DNA from: Neisseriales bacterium
Lineage (GTDB): Bacteria > Pseudomonadota > Gammaproteobacteria > Burkholderiales > UBA11063
Assembly (NCBI GenBank): GCA_003538525.1
Contig: DPRZ01000037.1
Span: 1-8,405, forward strand
DNA length: 8,405 bases
Reading direction: 5' to 3'
The notes below the pieces were generated by a model that saw only the letters and a program-made list of their open reading frames with translations, was not told the DNA's origin and ran no database searches. Shown here one piece after another: positions 1 to 6,772 of the stretch (its first letter is position 1; each line of letters begins with the position of its first letter). Position numbers and translations under genes: made by a program.

Positions 1-1032
1 GCACTTACCAAAGCTGGAATTGCAGCTGAAAACTACCCTTTTTGTACCATTGAACCCAATGTTGGGATTGTAGAAGTTCCCGATTTTCGTATGGATGAAT
101 TAGCTAAAATCGTTAAACCACAACGTATGCAGCACGCAATTGTTGAATTTGTTGATATCGCTGGATTAGTTGCTGGTGCATCAAAAGGTGAAGGCTTAGG
201 TAATCAATTTTTAGCTAATATCCGTGAAACCGATGCAATTGTCAATGTAGTGCGCTGTTTTGAAGATGAGAATGTTATTCATGTCAATAACCACATTGAT
301 CCAATTAGCGACATTGAAGTAATTACCATGGAATTAGCCTTAGCCGATATGACGACGGTTGAAAAAACCATGCAACGCGAAGGTAAAAAAGCTAAATCTG
401 GTGATAAAGATGCGCAAAAATTACTTGCGGTGCTAGAACGAGTGTTACCCCACCTAAATGAAGGCAAGCCTGCCCGTACTTTAAATTTAGATGCTGAAGA
501 TACGGCAATTATAAAACCGCTATGCTTACTCACGATTAAACCTGCGATGTTTGTGGCAAATGTTGCCGAAGATGGCTTTACTAACAATCCACACTTGGAT
601 CGCTTAAGCGCCTATGCAGCGACGCAAGATGCGCCAATTGTGGCAATCTGTGCGTCAATGGAGTCTGAAATTGCCGAATTGGAAGATGCCGATAAATTAG
701 AATTTTTACAAGACATGGGTCTTGAAGAACCTGGTTTAAACCGCTTAATTCGTACTGGTTACAAATTACTGAGTTTACAAACTTATTTTACCGCGGGTGT
801 AAAAGAAGTGCGTGCATGGACGGTTAACATTGGTGCAACGGCTCCCCAGGCCGCTGGTGTAATTCATACCGATTTTGAAAAAGGTTTCATCCGGGCTGAA
901 GTTATTGCCTATAACGACTTTATCCAATACAAGGGTGAACAAGGCTCCAAAGAAGCTGGCAAGATGCGCCTTGAGGGTAAAGAATACATTGTAAAAGATG
1001 GTGACGTAATGCATTTTAGATTTAATGTCTAA
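1..1032 (+). CDS. ychF: Redox-regulated ATPase YchF (Obg family), 5' end outside window
   Basis: YchF is a cytoplasmic, ribosome-associated P-loop protein of the Obg family that prefers ATP to GTP. The frame is open from base 1, and the 343 visible residues correspond to residues 21-363 of the usual 363-residue protein. The first 20 residues, including the P-loop, are therefore missing only because the window starts here; the in-frame ATG at position 91 is internal. In full-length numbering I see CTIEPN (35-40, switch I region), DIAG (72-75, Walker B/G3), the glycine-rich switch II segment just after it, a charged helical region around 125-175 typical of the coiled-coil insertion, and NVAE (207-210). 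NxxE replaces the GTPase NKxD, which is the family signature for ATP use. A TGS domain follows from about 279, and the protein ends in VMHFRFNV, close to the E. coli ending. A terminator lies 30 bp downstream. Identification is secure. Confidence 0.97.
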   Translation, partial: ALTKAGIAAENYPFCTIEPNVGIVEVPDFRMDELAKIVKPQRMQHAIVEFVDIAGLVAGASKGEGLGNQFLANIRETDAIVNVVRCFEDENVIHVNNHIDPISDIEVITMELALADMTTVEKTMQREGKKAKSGDKDAQKLLAVLERVLPHLNEGKPARTLNLDAEDTAIIKPLCLLTIKPAMFVANVAEDGFTNNPHLDRLSAYAATQDAPIVAICASMESEIAELEDADKLEFLQDMGLEEPGLNRLIRTGYKLLSLQTYFTAGVKEVRAWTVNIGATAPQAAGVIHTDFEKGFIRAEVIAYNDFIQYKGEQGSKEAGKMRLEGKEYIVKDGDVMHFRFNV

Positions 1033-1061
1033 CGCTCCAGATTGATTCAATTCAATTAATT

Positions 1062-1091
1062 AACCACAGCCGAATTTGACTGTGGTTTTTT
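1062..1091 (+). terminator. Intrinsic terminator of ychF
   Basis: AACCACAG (1062-1069) pairs perfectly with CTGTGGTT (1080-1087) around a 10-nt loop, and the run of six T's at 1086-1091 follows directly. It begins 30 bp after the ychF stop codon and separates ychF from the 6S RNA promoter that starts two bases later. Confidence 0.85.
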
Positions 1092-1092
1092 C

Positions 1093-1122
1093 TTGCATAA
1101 ATGAAGAATTGAGTGTTAGAAT
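1093..1122 (+). promoter_or_regulatory. Sigma-70-type extended -10 promoter of the 6S RNA
   Basis: A -35-like TTGCAT (1093-1098) lies 18 bp before TAGAAT (1117-1122). The latter is preceded by TG plus one base (1114-1116), which makes an extended -10 element. Initiation about 7 bp downstream, near 1128-1130, coincides with the base of the closing helix of the 6S RNA, which independently supports both calls. Confidence 0.7.
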
Positions 1123-1128
1123 ACTCCT

Positions 1129-1305
1129 TGCCCTGCGATGTTCGAGTAGTAGGGGTAATATTCTGAACCAATAATGATCTTATATGGGTAAGCTTCCATA
1201 CAGTGGGTGTTGCATTGTTCCTCGTGAATGATCCCGAAGCTGTAAGCAGACCCGCGCTTTTTTAAGGTTCATTAGAATATTCCTCTTGACGGCATAGGTG
1301 GGGCT
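1129..1305 (+). ncRNA. ssrS: 6S RNA
   Basis: 6S RNA mimics an open promoter and sequesters the housekeeping RNA polymerase holoenzyme, mainly in stationary phase. Recognition rests on the conserved GATGTTCG near the 5' end, CTGAACC on the 5' side, AAGGTTCA on the 3' side and GACGGCAT near the 3' end, and on a fold I could pair by hand. Closing stem: GCCCTGC (1130-1136) with GGTGGGGC (1297-1304), then ATG (1138-1140) with CAT (1293-1295). Inner stem: AGGGG (1151-1155) with CCTCT (1282-1286), AATATTC (1157-1163) with GAATATT (1275-1281), and TGAACC (1164-1169) with GGTTCA (1266-1271). Central bubble: 1170-1190 opposite 1242-1265. Apical arm: AGCTTC (1191-1196) with GAAGCT (1236-1241) and CATT (1213-1216) with AATG (1227-1230). 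Length about 177 nt fits the family. The exact ends are estimates (within about 3 nt); the 3' end is probably made by trimming, since no terminator follows. Confidence 0.88.
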
Positions 1306-1314
1306 TCTTCACAA

Positions 1315-2298
1315 CTAGTTAATACAAATCAATTCGGCATTAATCAAATCACTAACCGTTACACCACCGGCATAACTAATCGAAGATTGTAAATCTTCTT
1401 GTAGCTCAACCAATAAGCGCTCCATATTCCCGCGGTAATCAATCAAGATTTTTTTACCTTCGACGTTTTTATATTCACCTTTATTGTATTGCGATGCAGA
1501 ACCATAATATTCTTTATACGCACGTGGCAAAGAGCGCCCATCCATGGTAACTTCAATAATATTACCAGCTGATTGATCATAACCTGCAAATAAACTGCCT
1601 GCCATCACCATAGTTGCACCACAAGCAAATGCTTTGGCAACATCACCATGCTCGACTACCCCACCATCAGCAATCAAAGGAACGCCTGCTGCTTGAGTAT
1701 ATTCAGCACACTCTAAAACCGTAGTTACCATTGGGCGATGAAAACCAGTTTTATTTTTGGTAATACACACTTTACCACCCGCAATCCCAGCTTTTAACGC
1801 ATCCGCACCCCACGCATGAATTTCACGCGCAGCCTCAGCTGAGGCAATATTGCCGACAATCAAAAAGGTTTTAAAATGTTCTTTAACATATTTAATCATT
1901 TTCTCGGCTTTAGGACACCACGCATTGGCAATATCCAACGTCATAAATTCAGGCGTCAAACCAGCTAATTGGAGCTGTTGCAACTGAGCGATCGTATCTT
2001 CATTCACCCCAATACTAATTGAAGCGATTAAACCAAGGGATTGCATATGACTAACAAATTCAACGCTATCCACATTAAAGCGATGCATGGTATAAAACCA
2101 ACCCCGCCGAGCTAAAAACTCACAAGTATCGACATTTACCACTGATTTCATGTTGGACGGGTAAACTGGCATGACAAATTTATGTCCACCAAAAATCACC
2201 GACGTATCACACTCTTTGCGGCTGGTAACCTTGGTTTGACGCGGACGCAAATAAATGTCTTGATAATTATACTCACGCGCAACGATAGTTTTAAACAT
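1315..2298 (-). CDS. guaC: GMP reductase (Bacillus-type)
   Basis: GMP reductase converts GMP to IMP and ammonia with NADPH, linking guanine salvage to adenine nucleotide synthesis in the cytoplasm. The 327-residue protein is a single IMPDH/GMPR TIM barrel without a CBS insertion, which argues against IMP dehydrogenase (usually nearer 490 residues). Visible motifs are NMKSVVN (49-55), GNIAS (149-153), the catalytic loop ending GGKVCITK with Cys178, ADGG (210-213), MAGSLFAG (232-239), YGSAS (265-269), KNVEGKK (277-283) and DLQSSISYAGG (302-312). KVCITK, KNVEGKK and SSISYAGG resemble the B. subtilis-type enzyme (326 residues) rather than E. coli GuaC (347 residues). The loop before the cysteine reads GIAGG where GIGPG is usual. 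The ATG at 2298 is preceded by AGGA (2309-2306) at a 7-nt spacing. The gene converges on the 6S RNA, and I see no terminator after it. Confidence 0.93.
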   Translation of the reverse strand: MFKTIVAREYNYQDIYLRPRQTKVTSRKECDTSVIFGGHKFVMPVYPSNMKSVVNVDTCEFLARRGWFYTMHRFNVDSVEFVSHMQSLGLIASISIGVNEDTIAQLQQLQLAGLTPEFMTLDIANAWCPKAEKMIKYVKEHFKTFLIVGNIASAEAAREIHAWGADALKAGIAGGKVCITKNKTGFHRPMVTTVLECAEYTQAAGVPLIADGGVVEHGDVAKAFACGATMVMAGSLFAGYDQSAGNIIEVTMDGRSLPRAYKEYYGSASQYNKGEYKNVEGKKILIDYRGNMERLLVELQEDLQSSISYAGGVTVSDLINAELICIN

Positions 2299-2505
2299 GG
2301 ATTTATCCTATAAAATATTTTAACCATTATTTTACCGCAAAGTCGAGCTAAACACTAAATAAACAACCTAAGCTAATTTACGCATCTAGCGCGTTCGGCA
2401 GCCAGCCTTTGTTGCAAATAGCTACACAACATACATCCAAAGCTCAATTTATGACTTTTATTATACTAGAACATGACATTATTTATAAATCAATTCGGCA
2501 AACAA

Positions 2506-2514
2506 TGCTATAAT
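2506..2514 (+). promoter_or_regulatory. Extended -10 promoter of the lipoprotein gene
   Basis: TGC followed by a consensus TATAAT (2509-2514) makes a perfect extended -10 element. No good -35 is present at 16-18 bp upstream, as is common for extended -10 promoters. Transcription would start near 2521, giving a leader of about 80 nt before the ATG at 2603. A GGGG-containing Shine-Dalgarno (2588-2595) lies 9 nt before that ATG. Confidence 0.6.
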
Positions 2515-2536
2515 AACTCATGAATTTAACACTCAA

Positions 2537-2564
2537 ATACGCGTGTGTGCGTTTGTGTGCACAT
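2537..2564. repeat. Alternating purine/pyrimidine (GT-rich) tract in the lipoprotein gene leader
   Basis: Positions 2537-2552 alternate strictly between purine and pyrimidine, and 2554-2564 do so again after two T's that break the phase. The second block contains the palindrome TGTGCACA (2556-2563). Its composition differs sharply from the surrounding AT-rich spacer. Such tracts can favour Z-DNA under negative supercoiling; whether this one does so, or acts at the RNA level, cannot be read from the sequence. Confidence 0.5.
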
Positions 2565-2602
2565 AAATATAAACCTAGTTATCACTCAAGGGGAATTATC
2601 CT

Positions 2603-3787
2603 ATGAAAAAAATCGTAATTAATTTATTAGCTATTGGCTTAATTGGCGCTTCAATTGTCGCTTGTAGCTCTGGAAGCTCTAGTCAAGGTCCTGGAGGTCC
2701 AGCAGCACCAGTAGCATCTACAATTTCACCGCCAAATGGATTTAAAATACCAACAGACTCAACCTCTGGCGCCGCATTTAACCTTGCAGGTGATCAAATA
2801 GCGGTACCTGGTGCTTCTGGCTATACAGTCTTAGCTATACCAACTGATGTAGTTAATGCAATTATCGCCGCTGGTGGCACTGGAGCAACAAAGTTAACAG
2901 CTAGCGGTGGTAATATCCTAATCAGCATGCCATTGACTGCGGATGAAACACTTACTTATGTACTAACACCTTTAGCTCAAGCTACACAAAGTAAAGCACT
3001 ACAAGCTGTAGCGACTTCTGCTGAATCATTCAATTATCCAACTAATGCTGTAACCCCAGTAATTAGTGTAGGAGCTACCTCGTTGACTCCAGCTGGATTA
3101 GCTTTTGGTTATTCATTACTTGGTGATACAGGCGTCGCTATTATAGCTCCAAACCCATCTTCAGCACGAAAATATACATCATTAACGACCTGCTCTGGCG
3201 CGTCAGGAATTCCTTCAGCAATCAGTGCAACTCTTACACAAGGCGTTAGTTATATAGCTCTGGGTACTCAAGCTGGTAGCGTATGTGTGTTGAGTGGTGC
3301 AACTGCTCAGTTCACCAACCTATCTGCGCAAGCACCAGCTGGTAAATATACTGCTGGCAATGTAAATAGCTTTGGCTTCCCAGCATCGTTAAATACTGGC
3401 AACACATTAGTTGGTTACTGGACTGTTAGTAGCGGCATTTACCGTGTAACTGGTACATATGTAAATGGAACGCCAACTGGTAATGGCTTCTTGAATACTA
3501 CTCTAGCTGATCCACAAGAGACCACTAATGGTACAACCAAAGTAACCTTTACAGGCTTCCCAAGTCCTTCAGCAATTAGCTCATCATACACGGATAGCGT
3601 TGGAAATCTATGGGTGGGTACAAACACTGGGGCAATTTATGTTCTTCGTACTGGTGCAACTCAATGGACTACTTTACAATTGACTGGAGCAACAGGAACA
3701 GTTACAGTTCAATACAATGGTGCAACTAGCGGTACAACAGCTACTACATTAATTGGTGTTGAAGCACAATCTTTTGCAGTAAACTAA
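2603..3787 (+). CDS. Secreted lipoprotein of unknown function with propeller-like repeats
   Basis: I do not recognise this 394-residue protein as a named family. It begins with a lipoprotein signal: basic MKK, a hydrophobic stretch (4-19) and the lipobox IVAC with Cys21 as the lipidated residue. Residue 22 is Ser rather than Asp, which favours outer-membrane sorting. A flexible Ser/Gly/Pro/Ala linker (22-40) follows. The mature part is rich in Gly, Ala, Thr and Ser, as expected for beta-sheet secreted proteins, and has only two cysteines (197 and 228), a possible disulfide. Two segments resemble each other: 218-241, containing GTQAGSVCVL then SGAT, and 336-360, containing GTNTGAIYVL then TGAT. 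The second follows GNLWVG, a motif reminiscent of beta-propeller blades. It has its own promoter and a strong terminator behind it; the next gene encodes an outer-membrane barrel on the same strand, so the products may work together at the cell surface. Confidence 0.85.
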   Translation: MKKIVINLLAIGLIGASIVACSSGSSSQGPGGPAAPVASTISPPNGFKIPTDSTSGAAFNLAGDQIAVPGASGYTVLAIPTDVVNAIIAAGGTGATKLTASGGNILISMPLTADETLTYVLTPLAQATQSKALQAVATSAESFNYPTNAVTPVISVGATSLTPAGLAFGYSLLGDTGVAIIAPNPSSARKYTSLTTCSGASGIPSAISATLTQGVSYIALGTQAGSVCVLSGATAQFTNLSAQAPAGKYTAGNVNSFGFPASLNTGNTLVGYWTVSSGIYRVTGTYVNGTPTGNGFLNTTLADPQETTNGTTKVTFTGFPSPSAISSSYTDSVGNLWVGTNTGAIYVLRTGATQWTTLQLTGATGTVTVQYNGATSGTTATTLIGVEAQSFAVN

Positions 3788-3814
3788 TCATTTAACTGTA
3801 ATAATTATTTAAAT

Positions 3815-3845
3815 AAAATGGACATTAGTAATAATGTCCATTTTT
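3815..3845 (+). terminator. Intrinsic terminator between lipoprotein and outer-membrane protein genes
   Basis: A 12-bp perfect stem, 3815-3826 with 3833-3844, contains the core ATGGACATT/AATGTCCAT around a 6-nt loop and runs into five T's (3841-3845). It starts 27 bp after the lipoprotein stop and ends only 19 bp before the next start codon, so it could end the first transcript or act as an attenuator for the second gene. Confidence 0.8.
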
Positions 3846-3864
3846 CTTGAGAATGAATCGATAA

Positions 3865-5409
3865 ATGAAAAAAAAATTTATTTATTTGGCTATCATATGT
3901 ACAGGAATTCAATCCGCACACGCTGCTGAAAATGAATTATTTCAAGGCTTAGATAATCAAATTGGACTTGGTTATAGTTATAACACATTACATGCTTATA
4001 ATCCTAATTATAACGGTTCAAACGTCGATACCACCAGTAGCAATCTAAACCTACATCTTGAACAACTATTTGATAGCAATGTATGGCTAGCAGTTGATGG
4101 AAGCTTTGCATTTAAAGCCAATCAAAACAGCCCGGGTAATGTTGGATTTAGTGATAACACACAGGAATTTGGTTTTCCTGCCAGCATCAGTGCAAAGGGT
4201 GGTTACTCGTTTAATTGGACAAAAGATAATCAAGGCATTCAAGTTGTACCCTATTTAACCATTGGGCGCATGCTCAATTACAACGGTATGTCAATTTCAC
4301 AAAATACTTTTACTCAAAGCTATCTAAATTTATATGGTGGTGGCGCGCGCGTTGAATATGCATTCGCCAAAGATGCCAGTATTTACTTTGATCAATCAAT
4401 TGGTTATTTACAAGACCCAAATTCAACTAATGCTGGTGAATATAATCAAAGCTCGATGTCATATACCTCATTATTGGGCATCAAATATAATGTTACTCCA
4501 TCCTTTCAAATTAGTTTACAAGGAATGTTTAACCAAACTAACTTAATTGACACCGCTGCTGGTTATAATCCGATCACCTATTCTTACCAAAATACCGCCC
4601 AATCTAGTTTTGGTGGAATGCTAAACTTTGCATACTTATATAATAATGATCAACTGATGAGTAATTTAACGGCTGGTGGCTCAAACAATAGCTCAGCGCT
4701 ACCAAATTCATTACTCGCCGCATTCGACAATAGCTATAGTGTAGGTATGGGGTGGGTTAACTCTACGAATAACTATAAAGGTGGCTCAGCGCCAAGCATT
4801 GATAGTTCAATGAACTACTTAAACTTCAATGTTGCACATTTATTTGATAATAACGTTTGGGCAAACATCAATGCTCAATTAGTTAATAATATTAGTCAAA
4901 CTAACATTCCAGCAGGTAGAGTTAATTCTAGCGTACCCACTTATATTGGCTTCCCTGGCAATGTAACTTTTGATGTTGGTTATGGATTTCAAGCTTTTGA
5001 TAGTGGCTTCCAAATCATACCGTACGCGAATGCTGGTGTAATTATGAATATGAATAGTTATAACGTACGGAATAATAGCAGTATCATGAATGCAATTTCA
5101 CAAGATATGTATCTGCAATATGGTTTTGGTGGACGGGCTGAATATGCAATTAATAATTTCTGGCAAATCTATGCCGATCAACTAATTGCAGGTATGGATG
5201 ACCGCTCATCATTAGGAATTAATGCATGGCGTTCAACTTCAAGCCTTGGAGTTAAAATCAATCCAGTGTCTAAACTACAACTTGGACTCAAAGGATTTTA
5301 TGATCGCATAACACCAAATGGTGATGCATTTAATAATGGTACCAACAGCTATATTCCAGCCCAGCAAAATTCATTGGGTATCCAATTAGATATTGGTTTA
5401 CGCTACTAA
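3865..5409 (+). CDS. Outer-membrane beta-barrel protein made of two tandem barrel units
   Basis: This 514-residue protein has a Sec signal peptide (MKKK, hydrophobic 5-15, SAHA cleavage after residue 20). The mature part has alternating polar/hydrophobic strands, many Asn, Gly, Tyr and Ser residues, no cysteine, and a C-terminal strand ending in an aromatic (LDIGLRY), as the BAM machinery expects. I do not recognise a named family. It is internally duplicated: residues 29-259 and 287-514 align throughout at an offset of 255-262. Pairs include LFDSNVW (68) with LFDNNVW (326), GIQVVPYLTIG (124) with GFQIIPYANAG (381), YGGGARVEYA (157) with YGFGGRAEYA (419), and the strand ending at Tyr259 with that ending at Tyr514. 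A 27-residue linker rich in Asn, Ser, Leu and Ala joins them. The ribosome binding site is weak (GAGA, 3849-3852, 12 nt before ATG), and a terminator sits just upstream, so expression may be attenuated or driven by an unseen promoter. Porin, adhesin or structural roles are all possible. Confidence 0.88.
   Translation: MKKKFIYLAIICTGIQSAHAAENELFQGLDNQIGLGYSYNTLHAYNPNYNGSNVDTTSSNLNLHLEQLFDSNVWLAVDGSFAFKANQNSPGNVGFSDNTQEFGFPASISAKGGYSFNWTKDNQGIQVVPYLTIGRMLNYNGMSISQNTFTQSYLNLYGGGARVEYAFAKDASIYFDQSIGYLQDPNSTNAGEYNQSSMSYTSLLGIKYNVTPSFQISLQGMFNQTNLIDTAAGYNPITYSYQNTAQSSFGGMLNFAYLYNNDQLMSNLTAGGSNNSSALPNSLLAAFDNSYSVGMGWVNSTNNYKGGSAPSIDSSMNYLNFNVAHLFDNNVWANINAQLVNNISQTNIPAGRVNSSVPTYIGFPGNVTFDVGYGFQAFDSGFQIIPYANAGVIMNMNSYNVRNNSSIMNAISQDMYLQYGFGGRAEYAINNFWQIYADQLIAGMDDRSSLGINAWRSTSSLGVKINPVSKLQLGLKGFYDRITPNGDAFNNGTNSYIPAQQNSLGIQLDIGLRY
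3949..5406 (+). repeat. Diverged tandem duplication inside the outer-membrane protein gene
   Basis: Codons 29-259 (3949-4641) and 287-514 (4723-5406) encode two homologous barrel units at about 258-codon spacing. At the DNA level they are well diverged: even the LFDxNVW codons use different synonymous bases. The duplication is therefore old and maintained at the protein level rather than a recent copy. Confidence 0.8.
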
Positions 5410-5431
5410 ATGCTCCTTTTAATCAGAATCT

Positions 5432-5461
5432 AAAAATCCCGCAATCTGCGGGATTTTTTTT
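5432..5461. terminator. Bidirectional intrinsic terminator
   Basis: A 12-bp stem (5432-5443 with 5447-5458) built on ATCCCGCA/TGCGGGAT closes a 3-nt loop. Eight T's (5454-5461) follow on the plus strand, and five A's (5432-5436) give a U-tract on the minus strand. It lies 22 bp after the outer-membrane protein stop codon and 19 bp beyond the stop of the convergent dehydrogenase gene, so it serves both. Confidence 0.9.
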
Positions 5462-5480
5462 ATTCAAGCTCAACACTAAT

Positions 5481-6764
5481 TTATAGGCGCCATATAATAT
5501 AACCGCGTGCACGAATCTCATCTTTAGGTAAAATTGATTTTACATCAATAACTATCCCGCCAGAAGTTACTTTAGCCAATAATTCATCCAAAGATAAATC
5601 TTTAAACTCTTGATGCGCTACCGCAACTATCAAGAGTGGAACTTGAGGAATATCAGCAAAATTAGTAAATTTAACCCCATATTCATGTTGGGCATCCGGT
5701 GCATCGGCAACTGGATCACAGCAATAAACTTGGGCATTATAGTCTTTAAGCTCATTAATAATATCAATTACCTTGGTATTGCGCACATCTGGACAATCTT
5801 CTTTAAAGGTAAAGCCTAATAAACCGACTTGTAAATTAGTAAAATCTAAACCATGTTTTAAAACTAGTTTAATCCCTTTGCGCGCTACATAACGCCCCAT
5901 ATTGTCATTGATACGTCGACCAGCCAAAATAACTTGTGGAATATATCCTAATTGTTCAGCACGATAAGTTAAGTAATATGGATCAACCCCGATACAATGA
6001 CCACCAACTAAACCTGGCCGAAATGGTAAGAAATTCCATTTAGTACCTGCAGCTTGCAAGACTTCTTCAGTATCAATTCCCATCCGATCAAAAATCACTG
6101 ATAATTCATTCATAAAAGCAATATTTAAATCACGCTGAGAATTTTCAATGACTTTTGCCGCTTCAGCAACTTTAATTGAGCTGGCTTTATGCACGCCAGC
6201 TGTCACCACAGAGCCATAAACCGCAGCTACAATCTCTAAGGTTGCCTTATCTTGTCCTGAAACAATTTTATGAATGGTCGTAAAACTACGCTCTTTATCA
6301 CCTGGATTAATTCGCTCAGGTGAAAATCCCACGGTAAAATCTATCCCACTCCGTAATCCAGACTCTCGTTCTAGCAGTGGAATACAGATATCTTCGGTAA
6401 CCCCTGGATAAACCGTTGATTCATAAACGACGATATCACCTTTTTTAAGCGCTTTACCAACCGTAACTGAAGCTTTGATAACCGGAGTTAAATCAGGGAC
6501 GTGGGCATTATCGACAGGCGTTGGCACCGCAACAATATGAAAGTCAGCTTTACTTAATTCATTCAAATCACAAGTATATAAAATATCGGTAGTGGCTAAA
6601 TCTTCGGCGGTGGTTTCTTCGGTGCGATCAAACCCCTGTTTAAGCTCTAATACTCGCTGTGGATTAATATCAAATCCAATACATTGTTTTTGTTTACCAA
6701 AAGCTACCGCTGCAGGCAATCCAACATAACCTAAACCAACTAATGACACAATACGATTATGCAT
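5481..6764 (-). CDS. tviB: UDP-N-acetylhexosamine 6-dehydrogenase (TviB/WbpO family)
   Basis: This cytoplasmic enzyme oxidises C6 of a UDP-N-acetylhexosamine to the uronic acid with two NAD+, supplying a sugar for surface polysaccharide. The 427-residue protein shows the full UDP-glucose/GDP-mannose dehydrogenase layout: N-terminal Rossmann fold with GLGYVG (10-15), VPTP (80-83), YESTVYPG with Glu115, the central helix with Lys204 and Asn208 in EAAKVIEN, the catalytic loop GGHCIGVDPYY with Cys257 and Asp261, and the C-terminal domain with FKEDCPDVR (320-328). GTKWNFLPFRPGLVGGHC and IKVAEAAKVIEN are nearly as in Pseudomonas WbpO and Salmonella TviB, so GlcNAc or GalNAc is likelier than glucose as substrate; which epimer cannot be decided. 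The frame also allows TTG at 6767, but ATG at 6764 has the better spacing (8 nt) from AGGAG. It follows the GT4 gene by 47 bp, probably in one operon, and ends at a shared terminator. Confidence 0.92.
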   Translation of the reverse strand: MHNRIVSLVGLGYVGLPAAVAFGKQKQCIGFDINPQRVLELKQGFDRTEETTAEDLATTDILYTCDLNELSKADFHIVAVPTPVDNAHVPDLTPVIKASVTVGKALKKGDIVVYESTVYPGVTEDICIPLLERESGLRSGIDFTVGFSPERINPGDKERSFTTIHKIVSGQDKATLEIVAAVYGSVVTAGVHKASSIKVAEAAKVIENSQRDLNIAFMNELSVIFDRMGIDTEEVLQAAGTKWNFLPFRPGLVGGHCIGVDPYYLTYRAEQLGYIPQVILAGRRINDNMGRYVARKGIKLVLKHGLDFTNLQVGLLGFTFKEDCPDVRNTKVIDIINELKDYNAQVYCCDPVADAPDAQHEYGVKFTNFADIPQVPLLIVAVAHQEFKDLSLDELLAKVTSGGIVIDVKSILPKDEIRARGYIIWRL

Positions 6765-6772
6765 CAATAAAT

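Larger units (their letters stand above)
2299..2602. other. Divergent intergenic region between guaC and the lipoprotein gene
   Basis: This 304-bp AT-rich spacer holds the guaC ribosome binding site at its left edge and, at its right, the extended -10 promoter, alternating purine/pyrimidine leader tract and ribosome binding site of the lipoprotein gene. The guaC promoter must lie somewhere in its left half, but no convincing -35/-10 pair stands out there. The stretch 2380-2440 is somewhat more GC-rich; I see no open frame, tRNA or clear hairpin in it. Confidence 0.6.

Noticed and set aside
1..90. ychF apparently lacking its P-loop, as if truncated or a pseudogene
   Set aside because: The frame is open to base 1 and starts exactly at family residue 21, so the missing part is simply outside the window.
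279..1050. Open frames on the minus strand inside ychF
   Set aside because: They are antisense to a well-conserved gene, have no recognisable motifs and show no ribosome binding site of note.
1326..1339. A 14-base match (AAATCAATTCGGCA) between the guaC 3' end and the promoter region at 2487-2500
   Set aside because: One match of this length is not very unlikely by chance in 8.4 kb, the flanks do not match, and one copy is coding.
2299..2400. Possible guaC promoters such as TAAAAT or TATTTT boxes on the minus strand
   Set aside because: The region is AT-rich, so -10-like boxes are frequent, and none has a convincing -35 partner.
2395..2440. TTTGTTGCAAA-like stretch resembling insertion sequence ends
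   Set aside because: No matching inverted repeat, target duplication or transposase is present nearby.
3853..3864. Three-codon upstream frame (ATG AAT CGA TAA) directly abutting the outer-membrane protein start
   Set aside because: Very short, with the GAGA too close to serve it; most likely chance in AT-rich sequence, though translational coupling cannot be excluded.
4334..4546. A second plus-strand open frame inside the outer-membrane protein gene
   Set aside because: It overlaps a clearly coding frame and has no recognisable protein features.
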